From positions 116,648,796 to 116,712,795 of the forward strand of contig CAMZMU010000041.1 of assembly GCA_947311845.1 (NCBI GenBank): a DNA stretch of 64,000 nt. Reading direction: 5' to 3'. This document shows, in pieces, positions 11,679 through 23,738 of the stretch. Within the stretch, counting starts at the first letter, position 1. The number at the start of each line of letters is the position of its first letter. Origin of the DNA: Poa pratensis. Lineage: Eukaryota; Streptophyta; Magnoliopsida; Poales; Poaceae. The notes under the pieces are model-generated. The model made no database searches. It worked only from the letters and a program-made list of their open reading frames with translations, and was not told the origin of the DNA. A program made the translations under genes and the position numbers.

Positions 11679-13566
11679 ATGGGAAAGGAAAAGAACTCCG
11701 AAGGAACTGAGGCCTTCAACTACTCGTAGAGGTACGGACTTGCTAAGTAGGCCAAACTTTTCACCTAATGCGTTTCTGCTGTTGTTCCTAAGAAAAAAGG
11801 AAAAGTTTTATCTAGTTCACCATTGTCTAAGATGTCTACTAGTACTGAAAATGATTTAATATGTGGTAGCATAGACAAAGAAGTGACACCTGAAACATCT
11901 GAGACAACTGAAACACCTGAATTTCCTGAATCATCTATTATTGAAAATGTGGAGTCTGATTTGGAAGATAATGAGTCTTGTGATGATGAATATGAAACTT
12001 CTTCTTGTGAGGAAGAAGATGCAATTGCTATGGCTTTTATGGATTCGAATCTTGATAAATTGGATAAACTTGATAGCAATAAAAATTCTTCTCTTGCTGA
12101 TTATTTTCCTGTTACTAAGAAAATGAATGCTCCAGCTATTAAAATTAAAGATAAAGATTATGAGTTTAGTGTTGATCCCGAAATAATTAAAAAGGCTGAG
12201 AAGTTTAAGTTTAATGGGAGAGACAATGAATTTCCTTTTGAACATATTGCTGTTTTGCATGATTTGTCTGTTTTATTTGGTAAAGATGAGATTCACCAAC
12301 GCTATTATTTCTTAAAGTTGTTTCCTTTTACCTTGGGAGGAGATGCTAAAACTTGGTATAATAGTTTAGAACCTGGATCTATTACTAGCAAAGAAGAATG
12401 CTTGCAATTATTCTATAATAAATATTTCCCTGCTGATAAGATTCATGGTTTAACTATTGAGATTAGCAAATTTTCGCAGAAAGAGAAGGAGGATCTACCC
12501 CAAGCTTGGGGGAGATACCGTAAGTTGGTTAGGAAATGTCCTACACATGGCTTCAAGAGTAATGAAATACTTGATATATTTTACAATGGACTAACTAAAA
12601 ATACTAGAGACTATCTTGATAGTATTGCAGGGAATGTTTTCAGGGAAAGGACCATTGATGAAGCAACCGAATTATTGGAGACTATCTCTAGGAATTATGA
12701 AGATTGGAATATTGAAGTGATAAATGAAAAAGAGGTATTCCCAGAGAAGAAAGGAGGTATTCTTAAATTAAATGATGAACAAATGAAAGTAGCTGCCAAG
12801 GATATTGAAGAGAAGGGAATTAAAACCTCTCATCTCAAGGAACTATCTGAAATGGGTGTTAAACTTCCTATTGATAAACCATGTTTTCCAATCCAAGTCA
12901 ATGCTATTAGCTCTATGGAAGGTAATGAAAAGGTAACACCTCCTATTGATGTATCCTATGTTAACGATTTTGCTTATAATCATAATCCTGAGGAGCATAG
13001 TATTAGAATGAGTATTATGGAAAACTCTCATAAGATTAAATTTCTTCGCGAAAGTTTAAATGCTAGTGTAGAAGAAGTTAGAAGAATTATTAAACACTGT
13101 GAGATGATGAATAATCAAGTTGAACAATGGTTTCTCTTCAAAATAAATTGTATGAAAATCTTATTGAGAAGAAACAGGTTTGTGGAGTTAATACTAGAGG
13201 TGGTGCAAGTACTCAGGATCCTGATTATCCTGAAGACCATCCTAAGAGAAAAGAGCAAGAGGCTCTCAAGAAGAAATCTTCTGCAGGAAAATCTCCCAAT
13301 GAAAACAAAGATATTGATGATTCTCAAGAACAAGATAAGGATATTTCTATTTCTGATGCTGAGACTGAAGATAATAATAATGAAGAAGAGGAATCATCTA
13401 CACCTGAAGAACAACATGAAGCTGAAAATATTGAAGAACCTGAACCTCCTGAAAAAGACCTCAACCATCTATTGATAAGAATAAAAAGAAGAAGCATCCA
13501 AATCAGCAAAAAGGTAAAGAGAGGGATCCATGGGTACAAAGGCCCATACCATATCCCCAAGAGGTA
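11679..13566 (+). pseudogene. gag: Gag (capsid) gene of element A, frameshifted
   Basis: The original start is probably the ATG at 11679, but that frame stops after 16 codons. The main open part runs from ATG 11832 to about 13130 and then continues in another frame to about 13500. The protein has an acidic, Ser/Thr/Glu-rich N-terminus and then the plant retrotransposon gag core (LKLFPFTLGGDAKTWYNSL, then WGRYRKLVRKCPTHGF and FYNGLTKNTRDYLDSIAG). The second frame is highly acidic (EDNNNEEEE, PPEKDL). Gag packages the RNA in cytoplasmic particles. At least two frameshifts break it. Confidence 0.85.
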
Positions 13567-14402
13567 ATGAAATCTTTGGATGATGCTAGGTTTGAGAAAT
13601 TTCTTGAGTTGATTAAAACTTTATATTTGCAAATCCCTCTTGTTGATGCTATTAAAATTCCTCCATATTCGAAATATATGAAAGATATTGTCACTAATAA
13701 AAGAAAGATACCTAATGATGCAATTACTGCTATGCTTGCTAATTATTCATTTGAGGGAAATTGCCTGAAAAACGTGGAGATCCTGGTATTCCAACTATTC
13801 CTTGTCATATTAAAGATACTTATGTGAAATATGCATTATGTGATTTAGGAGCTGGTGTTAGTGTTATGCCTTTTTCTTTATATAAGAAACTTAACCTAAA
13901 CAAATTGGTTCCAACTGAAGTGTCATTGCAAATGGCTGATAAATCAACTGCTAAGCCTATTGGGATATGTGAGGATGTTCCTATCTCTATTGCTAATGTG
14001 GTAATACCTACAGACTTTGTTATATTAGAAATGCCTGAAGATGATAATTTATCTATTATTCTTGGAAGACCCTTTTTAAACACTGCAGGAGCTGTGATAA
14101 ATTGTACTGAGAGCAAAGTGACATTCAATGTCAAAGGAAATGAGCATACTATCTATTTTCCCAAGAAGAATCCTGTTACAATGATAAACAAGAGTGTGAA
14201 TTCTATTCAAAGAAATACTATTATGATTGGAAGCTTTGAAATTGCACTACCACCTCCTGTACCAAAATATGCTACCTTGATGATTGGAACCATTCCAATC
14301 AAATTGAGGTATCCTGAACTTCTTCTTTATATATATAAAATAAGAATCATTTATGTTATCCTTTACATATTATTAATGAGACTTGATCAACCTCATTACT
14401 AA
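13500..14402 (+). pseudogene. Aspartic protease region of element A, frameshifted
   Basis: It continues from gag in a third frame (PWVQRPIPYPQEV, MKSLDDARFEKFLELI), then shifts again at about 13760 into the protease. The retropepsin signature is CDLGAGVSVMPFSLYKKL, with the catalytic Asp in D-L-G-A as in related plant elements, followed by MADKSTAKPIG and IILGRPFLNTAGA. It would process the polyprotein. The frame ends at 14402 and no reverse transcriptase follows, which is the key oddity of the element. Confidence 0.85.
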
Positions 14403-15095
14403 TGTGGAAATGATGCAAACTTGATTCCCATAAAAATTTGCATTGCATTTTAATTTTATTTGTCTTAGAACTTTAGAATATTTGCATAAACATAATTATT
14501 TCAGAAGTCCAGAAATTCCAGAATATGAACTTTGAAAAATTCTCTTCAGAAAATTTTCTTGAAAAATTCCAGAAAAATTTGGGGTTAAGTTATTTTACCA
14601 GAGGGACCAGCAGCCAAAAGTGGGGGCCAAAAGGCCACCAGGGACCAAAATGGGGTACCCCACGCGGCCAGATTCCTTGGCCGCGTGGGACCCACCATTT
14701 TGACCCACAGGTGGAGTTAGGTGAGCAGCCAGTGCCCATCTCCTCACCCTCGACAGAAAACCACCTCCAGGTATTTTTCCCAAATTTTCCCGAGCTCCCT
14801 CTTCCTGCCATCTTCGATCTCCCAAGTTTGAGCAGATTTTTCAAATCTGTTTGGTGGAATTACTCCTTGGTATGTGACTCCTCCGCCCATCCAATTACTT
14901 TTTGTTCTTATGCTTTATTTATGAAGTATTTTGCTGTACAAGTGTCACCTAATATGCTTGGAAACCAGATTTGAGTTTTCTAGTTAATATGATGCATGAT
15001 ATTGATGTGGAGACTAGCTATGGATGGTTCAATGTTGTTTTAGATTGTTACATCTTAATTTTTGTTGGATTATTTTTGGACAGCAAGCTTTCACC
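14403..15095 (+). other. Non-coding spacer inside element A
   Basis: No credible gene. At 14640-14700 it carries CACGCGGCCAGATTCCTTGGCCGCGTGGG, an imperfect palindrome also found in the element LTR (about 10468-10508) and in the element C LTR (about 9825-9840). The spacer therefore seems to contain LTR-like material. Confidence 0.55.
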
Positions 15096-16274
15096 ATGAA
15101 CAAGGGTAAGGGATTCATGGGGATGATGTCAAGAACAAGGAGGAGGCCATCTAGAGCCACCGATAATCATGATGATGATCATCTATGGGAGGATGGTGCA
15201 GAGTTTGTGGGGGAAAAGCTTCGGATTCATGCAACCAAATGGCAAGACCCGATGTTCTTAACCATTGGGGGATAGGAGATGACTTCAACGCCTTCGTCAC
15301 TGCAGCGGGCTTACTTGAGTTCTCTCGTCATCCACGGGAGACATACGAGGGGATCGCACGGGAGTTCCTCTCCACCTTCCGCTTCGAGGGCCCCGAACTT
15401 CACAAACGCAGTAAGAAGAGTAATCCACCACCTCCTACTTTCACGGTTAAATTTACTATGAGGGGGCAGCGCCTTGTTATGTCATTAGAAGAGTTTTGCA
15501 AAGCTATTCGTGTGGAGAACACGGGTAGTTGGGATGAGATAGGTGCTGATTCAAATCAGGAACTTGTTTCTTTTTGGCGTAGCATTTCTGTTAATGTTCC
15601 TGAGAGACTCAATAGGGGCAAATTTACCACATACAGCACCCAAGTTTGAGATACTTTGCGTTGTTCCTTGCAAGAGGATTTCTTGCTAGAGACAACAATT
15701 CTGCTTGCACGGGACCAATGGTTTATTTACTTAAATGTGCAAAAGAAAACACCACATGTGAGTATAACTTGGGAGTCATTCTTGCTAGAACTCTGCATTT
15801 AGCTGTGAGAAGGAACATGACTGATACTACCCCTATATATGCTGGTGCTATTGCTACTTTAATATATGAGCACATTAAGGAAGAGAGGGGCTTTGATAAC
15901 AACATGGGTAGACGTGTAGAAGAGTCTAATTTACTTGATTTTACTTTAACCTGTCGCATGGAAATGAGTGAATGGCATAAGGGTGGTTGCAACTATATTT
16001 ATAAGAGTCACAATGGACAAAATGTGTCCATTAGGCTCCCTCGTGCTGACCTTTTTGACAGGAACACCGGAAAATGGACCGTGGAAGAAGTGCCACCACA
16101 AGAGGAGCCCCAAAACCCGGAGATGCAAAACTATCCATGGGGTTTCCAGGACCGGAGCAAGGAGGGTACCAAGGTGGTGACCCCTCTTACTATGGAGGAG
16201 GGTCATCAAGTGGTGCACCACCTTACTACGACGGAAGTGGAAGTGGTGGATACGACTACCACCCGGGATACTAG
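15096..16274 (+). pseudogene. Second ORF of element A (Athila ORF1-like), frameshifted
   Basis: It starts at ATG 15096 (MNKGKGFMG) with a basic, Arg/Ser-rich head. It stops in this frame at 15275, continues in a second frame to about 15630 (FTMRGQRLVMSLEEFCKAI), a third frame (RYFALFLARGFLARDNNS, GVILARTLHLAVRRN) and a last shift near 16100, ending GYDYHPGY at 16274. It resembles the putative plant retroelement ORF of Athila-type elements (Athila ORF1 family), whose function is unknown. Three frameshifts break it. The assignment is by remembered motif similarity. Confidence 0.65.
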
Positions 16275-17946
16275 CTTGAACTCAAGCTTGGGGGAGTACT
16301 TCTCTCCCTTTTCATTCGTTGTTTTATATCACTTTTATCTTGTTATGTTTTAGTTTATTGTTCTGAAAATCTTGAAAACACAAAAAGATTTTATTTGTTT
16401 CTCTTGCTTATTTACTTCTGGTCATTTACCTTATGCATCTAAAAATTAAAAAGAACAAAAATATTTTCGTTTTCTTGAATCTAATGCAAAAACGGAGGTG
16501 CAGGAATTTCTGATTCTGTTCACTGTTTGATTTTTCATATTTTTTCTGTAACTCCGAATGAGCTAAAATTTTAACCACTGCTGCAACTTTATATGACCTA
16601 CACACCCGTAAATTATGAAATTATTCTGATGTGTTTAGGTAGGGTAAAAACAGTACTGTATGCAGTAGCATTTTTGGCAGATTTGAGTTTTTATTGCGCA
16701 GTTCAAGTTGGGAGAGGAGAACAACAATGATGAGCTGATGTGCATGAAGTGGAGGAAAGGTATGACACCTTTGCCGTGCTTATGTGGACTTTTTAATAAT
16801 AGCAAGTGCGCATGTCATAATTTCTCTAACATCTAGGGAAGTGCTAGCAAATGTTTATTTCCTCCGTGGTTTAGTATGTTATATTATGATGCAAGAGAGA
16901 TATTATTTAGTGTCAACACTTGGATGTGGATTGAATAACTGTGGTTCTAAACAAAGGTCTACGCATCCCATTGTGCTTGCTAAACCCAACCAAAGTAAAA
17001 GATCTTTTCAAATGATAAACATGAAGTCATATGCTTGACAATCTTAGGGTTGAGAGTTAGCCCATATGTGCTGACACATGCAAAGCTTTCAACGTGCTCT
17101 TAATTATATTTAGTTGATATCATGTACTTTTGTCTATGGATGCCTATCACGGGTGAAATAAATGTGGAAACTTAGTAAGTTTAAGGAGTTTGTATAAATG
17201 GCTAGAGAGATGCTTTGGGCCGCCAATCTAAGCCATGCATCATTCATGGTGGAAATTTACAGCATAACCATAATGTTCATTCTATGATGCACCTCATAAT
17301 AAAAAGCTATACCCATAGTAAATAAAAGAGTGCTGAGATTGTTCATTGTCTGTTTGTCTTGTTGTTTTGACATGGGCTGGCTTCCATGTCATGAGGCAAG
17401 AGGTACCCCTGTAGCAACTCTCAATGACGCTATTAAAATACTTACAATGACCTAAAACTTGAATTTACTCTGTGACCCGAGGTGAGTAACACGTGGTGTA
17501 GGTACTCGTATTCACGGGGCATGAGGCTTTCAACCTCTAGTTGGTCAAGCATATGAGTCATAATAGGGAATGTTAAATGATTTGATAAAATTGAGAGCAA
17601 GGATGTAAGCACAATGAGTTCACTAGTCAACAAAGTAAAGAATCAAGAGATCTCAAAAATCTTGACATGATTCAATCAATAGCGATGCAAGAACCTTTGT
17701 TTTCTTCTACAGTTGGGCAAACTCATCCAAGTGCTGACACTTCATGTTATTTCCTTTGTAACAAATATAAATGCTTTAACACCGGTTAGATGCATCTTTG
17801 CCAGCAGTTTGTTATTTGTTATGGAAATTATGTTTTGAATACTTGTTGGTATTAAACGGTGTTGTATATGCAATGCAAAGTTCTTGTCAAAGTCTTTTCA
17901 TCGCTTCTGCACTACGTTTGAGTTGTTCGAGGACAAACAACGAGCT
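16275..17946 (+). other. 3' non-coding region of element A
   Basis: AT-rich with no open frame of note. It contains CACGGGGCATGAGGCTTTCAACC at about 17513, which is shared with element C at 9022. GAGGACAAACAACGAGC precedes the polypurine tract. Confidence 0.7.
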
Positions 17947-17960
17947 AAGCTTGGGGGAGC
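17947..17960 (+). other. Polypurine tract of element A
   Basis: AAGCTTGGGGGAGC lies immediately before the 3' LTR, as expected for second-strand priming. Element C has the same type (AAGCTTGGGGATGT). Confidence 0.85.
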
Positions 17961-19320
17961 TGATGCACCTAAAATGCATCTACTTTTCCAAGCACTTTGC
18001 TTCATAATTTGCTCCGGAATCTTCCCATATTTGAATAAAACTGCTGAATCTGACGCTGTTTTTAGCAAAGTCTCCTTTCTGGTTGTTTTTGCAGGAAATT
18101 AAATCGGGGAAAAATACCACGTCATTTTTTATGGAAAAGAAGGACATCGTGCAAAAGACGGACTCGAGGAGGCGCACGAGGCCCAAAAGAGTGGGCCCCA
18201 CGCGGTCAGATTCCTTGACCGCGTGGGCCCACCCATCTGGAGCCTCGGGCACCGCCTCTCCCTCGGTCTTCCGCGTACCCCTTCATATATACGAAAAAGT
18301 GGACGCCCTAGGAGGAGAGGAGTTTTCGCGAAACAGAGCGCCGCCACCACCACGATCTTCGTTTTCGGAGACAGATTGATCCAGGATTTCTCCCCGGAGG
18401 AGAGATCCGGAGGCCGTCTTCACCGCCATCTTCACCGCCTTCATCTCCATCGACCATGAGCTCCCTCACCATCACCATGTGTGAGTAGTCCCTGTAGGCA
18501 CATGAGGTGGATGGGGATTGGATGAGATTGATCATGTAATGGTACCCGTTGTTCTAGATCCTAGGGGTTTATCTTGAAGATACTTTTGTATTGTGTTGAT
18601 GCACTTATGCTATGTTTAATGCTTGCTACTAGGGCCCGAGTGGCATGATTTCAGTACTGAACTTATTTTGCCCCATCATATATTTGAGTTTGGTATCTAT
18701 CTGCAAAGTGTATTACCTGCTATTATGTTGAACCTGCGAACCCTAAAAGTGACAGGTAGGGAAAACAAGGGGAGATGTATTAGTTTGAGGATTCTATGTG
18801 TTCATGAAGTGTTAATGCGTTGTTCCGGGCTATTCGAAAGGGTAGACCTTAATTACCTGTAGTTCCAAGTTGGCCCCGGTGAAATGGGCAGGTAGGACAA
18901 TAGATGTTGTGCAAATTCTCTTGGTTAGTACGCACAACTATTTATGGAACACATACCTACATATATCGGAGTTAGAGATAAGTCCCATTGCTGTTCGTAT
19001 CTTATTATATGATCACTCTTATTCATGCAACCCCGCTATCACCTCGTGCCTACGTTTTAAATCCCTGAGTTACACTTTCACTTTTCCGGTGAAAACTGGG
19101 AAACCCTTGTTACTACTGCTGATTTATTTTGCTTGCTTGAATCACCTTACTGCCATCACTATTACTGCTGCAAGTTTATTGATATACAGGTGTGGTTGAG
19201 AGTGACGCCTCAATTGCCAAAGTCTTATTGGTATTCTTGTGTTCCCATCGAGTCGAACTATAAATTTGGGTAATACTTCCCAACGAAGATTTCAGCGATC
19301 CCCTATACTTGTGGGCATCA
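17961..19320 (+). repeat. 3' LTR of element A
   Basis: This 1360-bp LTR begins TGATGCACCTAAAATGCATC and ends GGGCATCA. It is nearly identical to 10241-11589. Confidence 0.95.
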
Positions 19321-20425
19321 TATATGTTTGAGATTGCAATGGTTTTGTTTCAGTTATGAAAGTAGATGCATATTATGTACCCCGTTCTTGTGTATGTGTC
19401 TTGATCCAACATATGTATGAGGGCGTGTGAGGGGGAACGTGTGCATTAGATGGAGTAACGGGGGGTGGCTAGTGCGGTAAGCTGACCACTGAAATATCGC
19501 GATCAACTTGGGTGTTTACCTTACTTTGTTACCTCACTAGGGATAAAGAAAATACCATGCTACCGGGGATGTTGGGTGACCATTGCCACTTCTCCATGAC
19601 TAGATCTAGCATGTTCTTATTTTAACTTCATGTCATAGAACTTAAAGCTATACTCTGATTTATCTTAATACTAAGGTGCTAAGATTTAATTCACATCTTA
19701 GTGGAGTATGAGAGAGATGAATAACCAAAACATCTCTATGTTAGGACGTGATGCCCATATGATTAGTAACTTGTCATGAAACATTGTTTGCAATCTAATA
19801 TGTCAATTCTAGTGTTCCATTTTCTACCACTTCATTAAAGAGAGAGTGCATTTGTGAAACCATGAACCCGGTCCATTTTTAATCATAAGAAACACCTTTC
19901 CAACAATTTATATCCACTTTTCATTTTCAGCCATTTAAAAATCCGAAAATACAAAAACACTTTTATTACTTGCATTCACAATATAAAACCCAAAAACACT
20001 ATCATCATTCATATCTATCATCTTTGCATATTTATTTATCATCATTATAGTATCACTGTTTTCTGGCGTTGTTGCTAGAGAGATTTATCCCACTAGTTCC
20101 ACACACCACACTGTTTTTTAGCACTGTTGCATTATCATCCATACCATCACTGCATATTTATTTCTCGTTTTGCATTTATTTTATTTTCATCTCTTTGCTC
20201 ACACATTGTGCTTGACAACCACTTGGTGAGGTTGAGGGCATAAAACATTTTGTTTTGTTTTGCAGGTATACCAAGAGAATGACAAGAAGATAAATCTTCT
20301 ACACACAGTTCCCCGAGAGTTCGATATAAACCCTCGAGTCACCTTCGTGGGGGAAAACAAGTCTTCCACATCTACAAACTCTGCACTTGGAGCTCAACCT
20401 AAGCGTATACACTCTACGCCCATCA
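19321..20425 (+). mobile_element. Gypsy element C, right part: second half of LTR, primer site, 5' leader
   Basis: After the TATAT duplication the element C LTR resumes and ends at about 20055 (...TAGTATCA). It is followed by a decayed primer-binding site TGGCGTTGTTGCTAGAGA (20064-20081) and a 5' leader that ends near 20425. The LTR is thus followed by the 5' internal start although its left side (9021-9563) is a 3' internal end. No intact gag is seen. Confidence 0.65.
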
Positions 20426-20927
20426 AGCGTGCACAGCCTCCCGCGTCTGATGCTGAACCGTGCGACGGCGGCGTGGGGTTCTGAGTCTGAGGCGCAAATT
20501 TCAGCTGTGGGGGCAGTGCCGCCCCACCCCGCAGCCACGGCCGAAGGAGAGGCGCTCGTAGGAGGGCGACGCGGAGCTGCTCCGCTGAAGCGAGATGACC
20601 AAGTCTACGACCTCGCGGCCGCCGGCGCAGGAGGAGGAGTCCTCGGACTCGGAGCTGGACTCGGCGCTGGACGCTGGCGCGGAGCAGCATGAGGACAGGT
20701 CGAGATCGAAGAAGGGGCCGTCATCCTCGCCGTAGTGGAAAACGCGAGGTGACCCAAGCGTCTCAGATCAACGTCAATCCGACGTGGTTTCTGGGGTTTT
20801 CTGGGTTTCAGCCCAATCAAAACCGGATGACCAAACAGTCGTAGAGTGTTTTTTAGGGTATTTTTTGGCTGGGAAAAGACACAGGAACCCACCTCAAAAC
20901 CGGCCTGCCAAACAAGGCCTTACGGGC
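20426..20927 (+). other. GC-rich mosaic of gene fragments, origin uncertain
   Basis: This lies between the truncated element C and the truncated F-box pseudogene. A 46-codon frame at 20595-20735 (MTKSTTSRPPAQEEESSDSE, Ser/Glu/Asp-rich) looks like the head of a plant nuclear protein, perhaps storekeeper/GeBP-like, but it ends at once. 20790-20925 carries two TGTTTGG-containing stretches on the minus strand, as seen at transposon ends. I cannot name a parent gene. Confidence 0.35.
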
Positions 20928-22148
20928 CACCAGAGGGAGCTGGAAGCGCCCGAAGACTACAGCAGCGAAGGGGCAGCGGTGCTCTGCGCCGTCACCGGCT
21001 GTGACCACAGCGCGTGCCACGATGGTGCCTTCCGTGTGGTCTTCGTCGGCATGGACGTGAGTGATGGTGGTTGTGTTGCATGCGCGCATACATCCTTGCC
21101 ACACACTACGGGAGAGTGGAGCAAGCCGTTCTCCTCTCATCTCCATGACTGGAGTCAGCCGTGCTCTTGTCTTCATCTCGCGGGCTATGCATTCATCCAT
21201 GGGAGGCCCCCTGTCCTCACCCAAGATGCACTTCACTTCATGCTTTTCGAGATGTATGATAGTGACGAGGAGAATGGTGATGACGACGGCGACATATCAA
21301 TCCTCAAGTATGACTTAATTGGGATCCAATTGCTTATCACTGATTGATGCGCCTATTGCGAAGATTAGCAGCAGTAATGGGGACGCTGTTCTCATGGCGA
21401 TGCAGGATATATGGCAGTTTGGGGTTTGCACGCGTGAATGTGTTAACCCTCTACCTGTGGTCAAGGTAGCTGATGCGGTGCAACGGTGTTGCGTCATGGA
21501 GTGAATGCAGAGTCATTGATCTCGGCCAACTTCTCCCCATTCAAAATCCCATGATGACAGGACTTTGGTTTAAGGGATCCGTGGAGGGCAGTGATTTCAT
21601 TTTTGTAGCAACGACAGACCTTGGCATCTACGAGATTAGTCTCGAGTCACTAAAGTGGAGGAAGATAACAAAGAAACGAAGGGTGTGCGTGTGTGCGTTC
21701 ATAGGGGTGAGTGTGCGCGCGTGTTGTGAGCGTCTGCGTTTGTACTGTGTTTCTTAAAAAAAAGAAACAAAATTTCTATGCTTTGGTTCCATACATGAGT
21801 TCTTAAATGATCCATTAGGTACATGTCTACACATGTATTTGTGTATATATACTTTCTTTAGTACTGATATGGGAACAACTCTTAAGTACCGTAATAATAT
21901 ATCGGTCAGTGGAACAATCTATATATGGAACGTTTAACTGAATAAAAAGTGATGTTTGAGTGTTTCAATTTGTGATAATAAATGTGCTTGAGCAAAATTT
22001 GATTGTTATTTACACTCGAAGATGCTACACCTAACTACCTAAGTATGATTATTAGTGGTTTCTATGCTATCATGTCATCTACTTTTGTGACCACACTAAA
22101 AAATCTATGTTTTCAGAGAGGGCAAAGCCATGTGATGGGGCAAATTGA
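20928..22148 (+). pseudogene. F-box protein pseudogene, 5'-truncated (copy 0)
   Basis: The first about 110 codons, including the F-box, are missing. It begins at (T)GHQRELEAPE and continues AAVLCAVTGCDHSACHDG, DALHFMLFEMYDSDEENG and ILKYDL. It then shifts frame near 21330 and again near 21480 (SWSECRVIDLGQLLPIQNP, DLGIYEISLESLKW). A small retroposon remnant (21678-21760) interrupts the C-terminus, and two stops follow (near 21808 and 21820). The last exon is still visible at 22117-22148 (ERAKPCDGAN then stop) behind TTTTCAG. It is the leftmost and most decayed relative of the cluster at 27929-56746. Confidence 0.8.
21678..21760 (+). mobile_element. Short retroposon 3' end in F-box pseudogene copy 0
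   Basis: An 83-bp GT/GC-rich insert (GTGTGCGTGTGTGCGTTC...) ends in an A-run and is flanked by AAAGAAAC at 21670-21677 and 21761-21768. It looks like the 3' end of a grass SINE/LINE, from memory. Confidence 0.55.
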
Positions 22149-22716
22149 CACTGCATGGCTGAATTTGCTGAAGGGCAGAAGGCTATTCTCATGAACAAGA
22201 AAGACGACCAACTTGGAGGCGACAAGGATCATATGATGAACTATGCCATGGTTTAGTAGCTGGTTAGACTAAACGGTGCTTGTTTTCTCGTACTGCTGTT
22301 AGCTTTTGTCACCAAACATCATAATTTCTTCCTCTTGTTGCCATGCTGGATGTGCGATCAACATGAATTAACCTTGTAAACTGAACTAGTACCACATGCT
22401 GCAGTATTTTTGTTTCCTTGGTTTGAGTTATGTAAGGTGAAGCACTAAATGTAAGGAGCTTTCTATAAAAATGTCGCAAATTTGGGATCTCCAGTACTAA
22501 CACTGTATTTGGGGTTTAAGGTTGTGAAGTAACATGCAGATGAGGTGGACGAACTGTGAAGAAATACCAAGACTTAAAACTCTGTTTCAGCAACAACCAT
22601 GTGTTTAATTATTCAGTTTGCTTGAAAGTTTGCTGTAGATAGTAGCTTGGTCTTAAAACGCTGTCTTCTCTACCAGCTTTGATGAGTAGAACTATTGGTT
22701 TATGTCAGCCAAGATA
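22149..22716 (+). other. F-box family 3'-UTR module (copy 0)
   Basis: Stretches such as GACCAACTTGGAGGCGACA and CTTGAAAGTTTGCTG...TAGCTTGGTCTTAAAA also occur behind copies 1, 2, 3, 4 and 5, so the 3' UTR was duplicated with the genes. Homology ends at about 22717. 22717-22869 is AT-rich and includes a TTTTTCGACAGTGAATGG stretch that looks like an antisense LINE 3' end. Confidence 0.6.
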
Positions 22717-23300
22717 TGTTATGGGAGTATTATTTTTCGACAGTGAATGGTATGCATTAATCAAACCCAAAACAGTTTACAAGGTATCTTTAAAAACTAC
22801 TCGTGAATCAGTTGATGTTGATGAAAGTTGGGCAAGAGCAGTTGGTCGAACCGAACCGCACATCATATAGGCCGCGTTTGGTAGCCCGCATGCGATTGGC
22901 TCGCATCGAACACGCATGTGAACCGGCTGTTTGGTTGTTGGGCCACCCGCGTTCTCGACGGAACCGGTTCTCAAAGCAGTGCTGAGACATGCCCGAATCG
23001 ACCGTTCCTCCGGAGCTAGGCCCGTTCTCGGGGAAAAAAAAAACGCGGCTTCTCTACGGTACCGATCGAATCTCTGCGCGTGCAACTGGTGGGCAGCTTT
23101 TTTGTTAATCTCATACCTAATCGCCTCCATTATCCCCTTCCATTATCTTCTTCGTGGAGCTCCCGCACCTCGCCGCCGCTCCTCGTCGATGGCCACCCCC
23201 TTCTCCTCCTGGCCGGCCCACACCTCGCCGCCGCTGCTCCTCGTCGATGGCCACCGCAGCCTTTCCCCAGTGCCCATTCCCTCGACGCCGGCCACCCGAG

Positions 23301-23738
23301 GCAGTCCTCGCCGGCTACGACGTGCTGGAAGAAGTCCGACAACAGGAGGGCGGAGATCATGAGCTCCGCGTTGTCCCTGGGCTCGTTGGTGACGGCGGCG
23401 CGCTTCAGCCCGCGCTCCCGCGCCCACCCGCACAGCGCCCCAGGCCGGCCACCTCGCGGATCCCCTCGCCGGCGTACCGCGCGAACAGGGCCTCCTTCTC
23501 GGTGAAGAAGGCGTCGAGCTGGGCCTGCGTCCAGTCCGGGAATAGGAAGCGGCCGATCTGCTCGTTGCTCCGCCCCGCCATGCAGTTGCCGCATCCCCCA
23601 CTCCGGCGTGATCAGGACGCCTTCGTTGTAGTTGAGCTTCTGCAGCAGCTCCGAGAAGGCCCGGTAGTGGAACGGATCCGACACGCACATCGTGCCATCG
23701 ATGTCGAACAACATCGCCTCCAGCGGCTGTTGGTGCGG
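23301..23738 (-). pseudogene. HAD-family sugar-phosphatase fragment (Sgpp-like)
   Basis: The minus strand reads HQQPLEAMLFDIDGTMC (HAD motif I, nucleophile Asp in DIDGT), SDPFHYRAFSELLQ, then in another frame AGRSNEQIGRFLFPDW and FTEKEALFARYAGEGI, then in the first frame again ERGLKRAAVTNEPRDNAEL (motif II region, T-N) and SDFFQHVVAGED. This order matches plant haloacid-dehalogenase-like hydrolase Sgpp, a cytosolic phosphosugar phosphatase. Motifs III and IV are absent and two frameshifts are visible, so it is inactive. It lies antisense within the candidate TIR element and appears intronless here. Confidence 0.75.

Larger units (their letters stand above)
10241..19320 (+). mobile_element. 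Complete non-autonomous Gypsy retrotransposon A
   Basis: This 9.08-kb element has LTRs 10241-11589 and 17961-19320, a primer-binding site at 11600-11617, a polypurine tract at 17947-17960 and a perfect TSD TATAT (10236-10240 and 19321-19325). It encodes a decayed gag, an aspartic protease and, further on, a separate ORF. No reverse transcriptase, RNase H or integrase is present, so it would need enzymes in trans. LTR start and layout resemble the Triticeae family Sabrina, from memory. The LTRs differ by only two substitutions by eye, plus four small indels. Confidence 0.92.
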
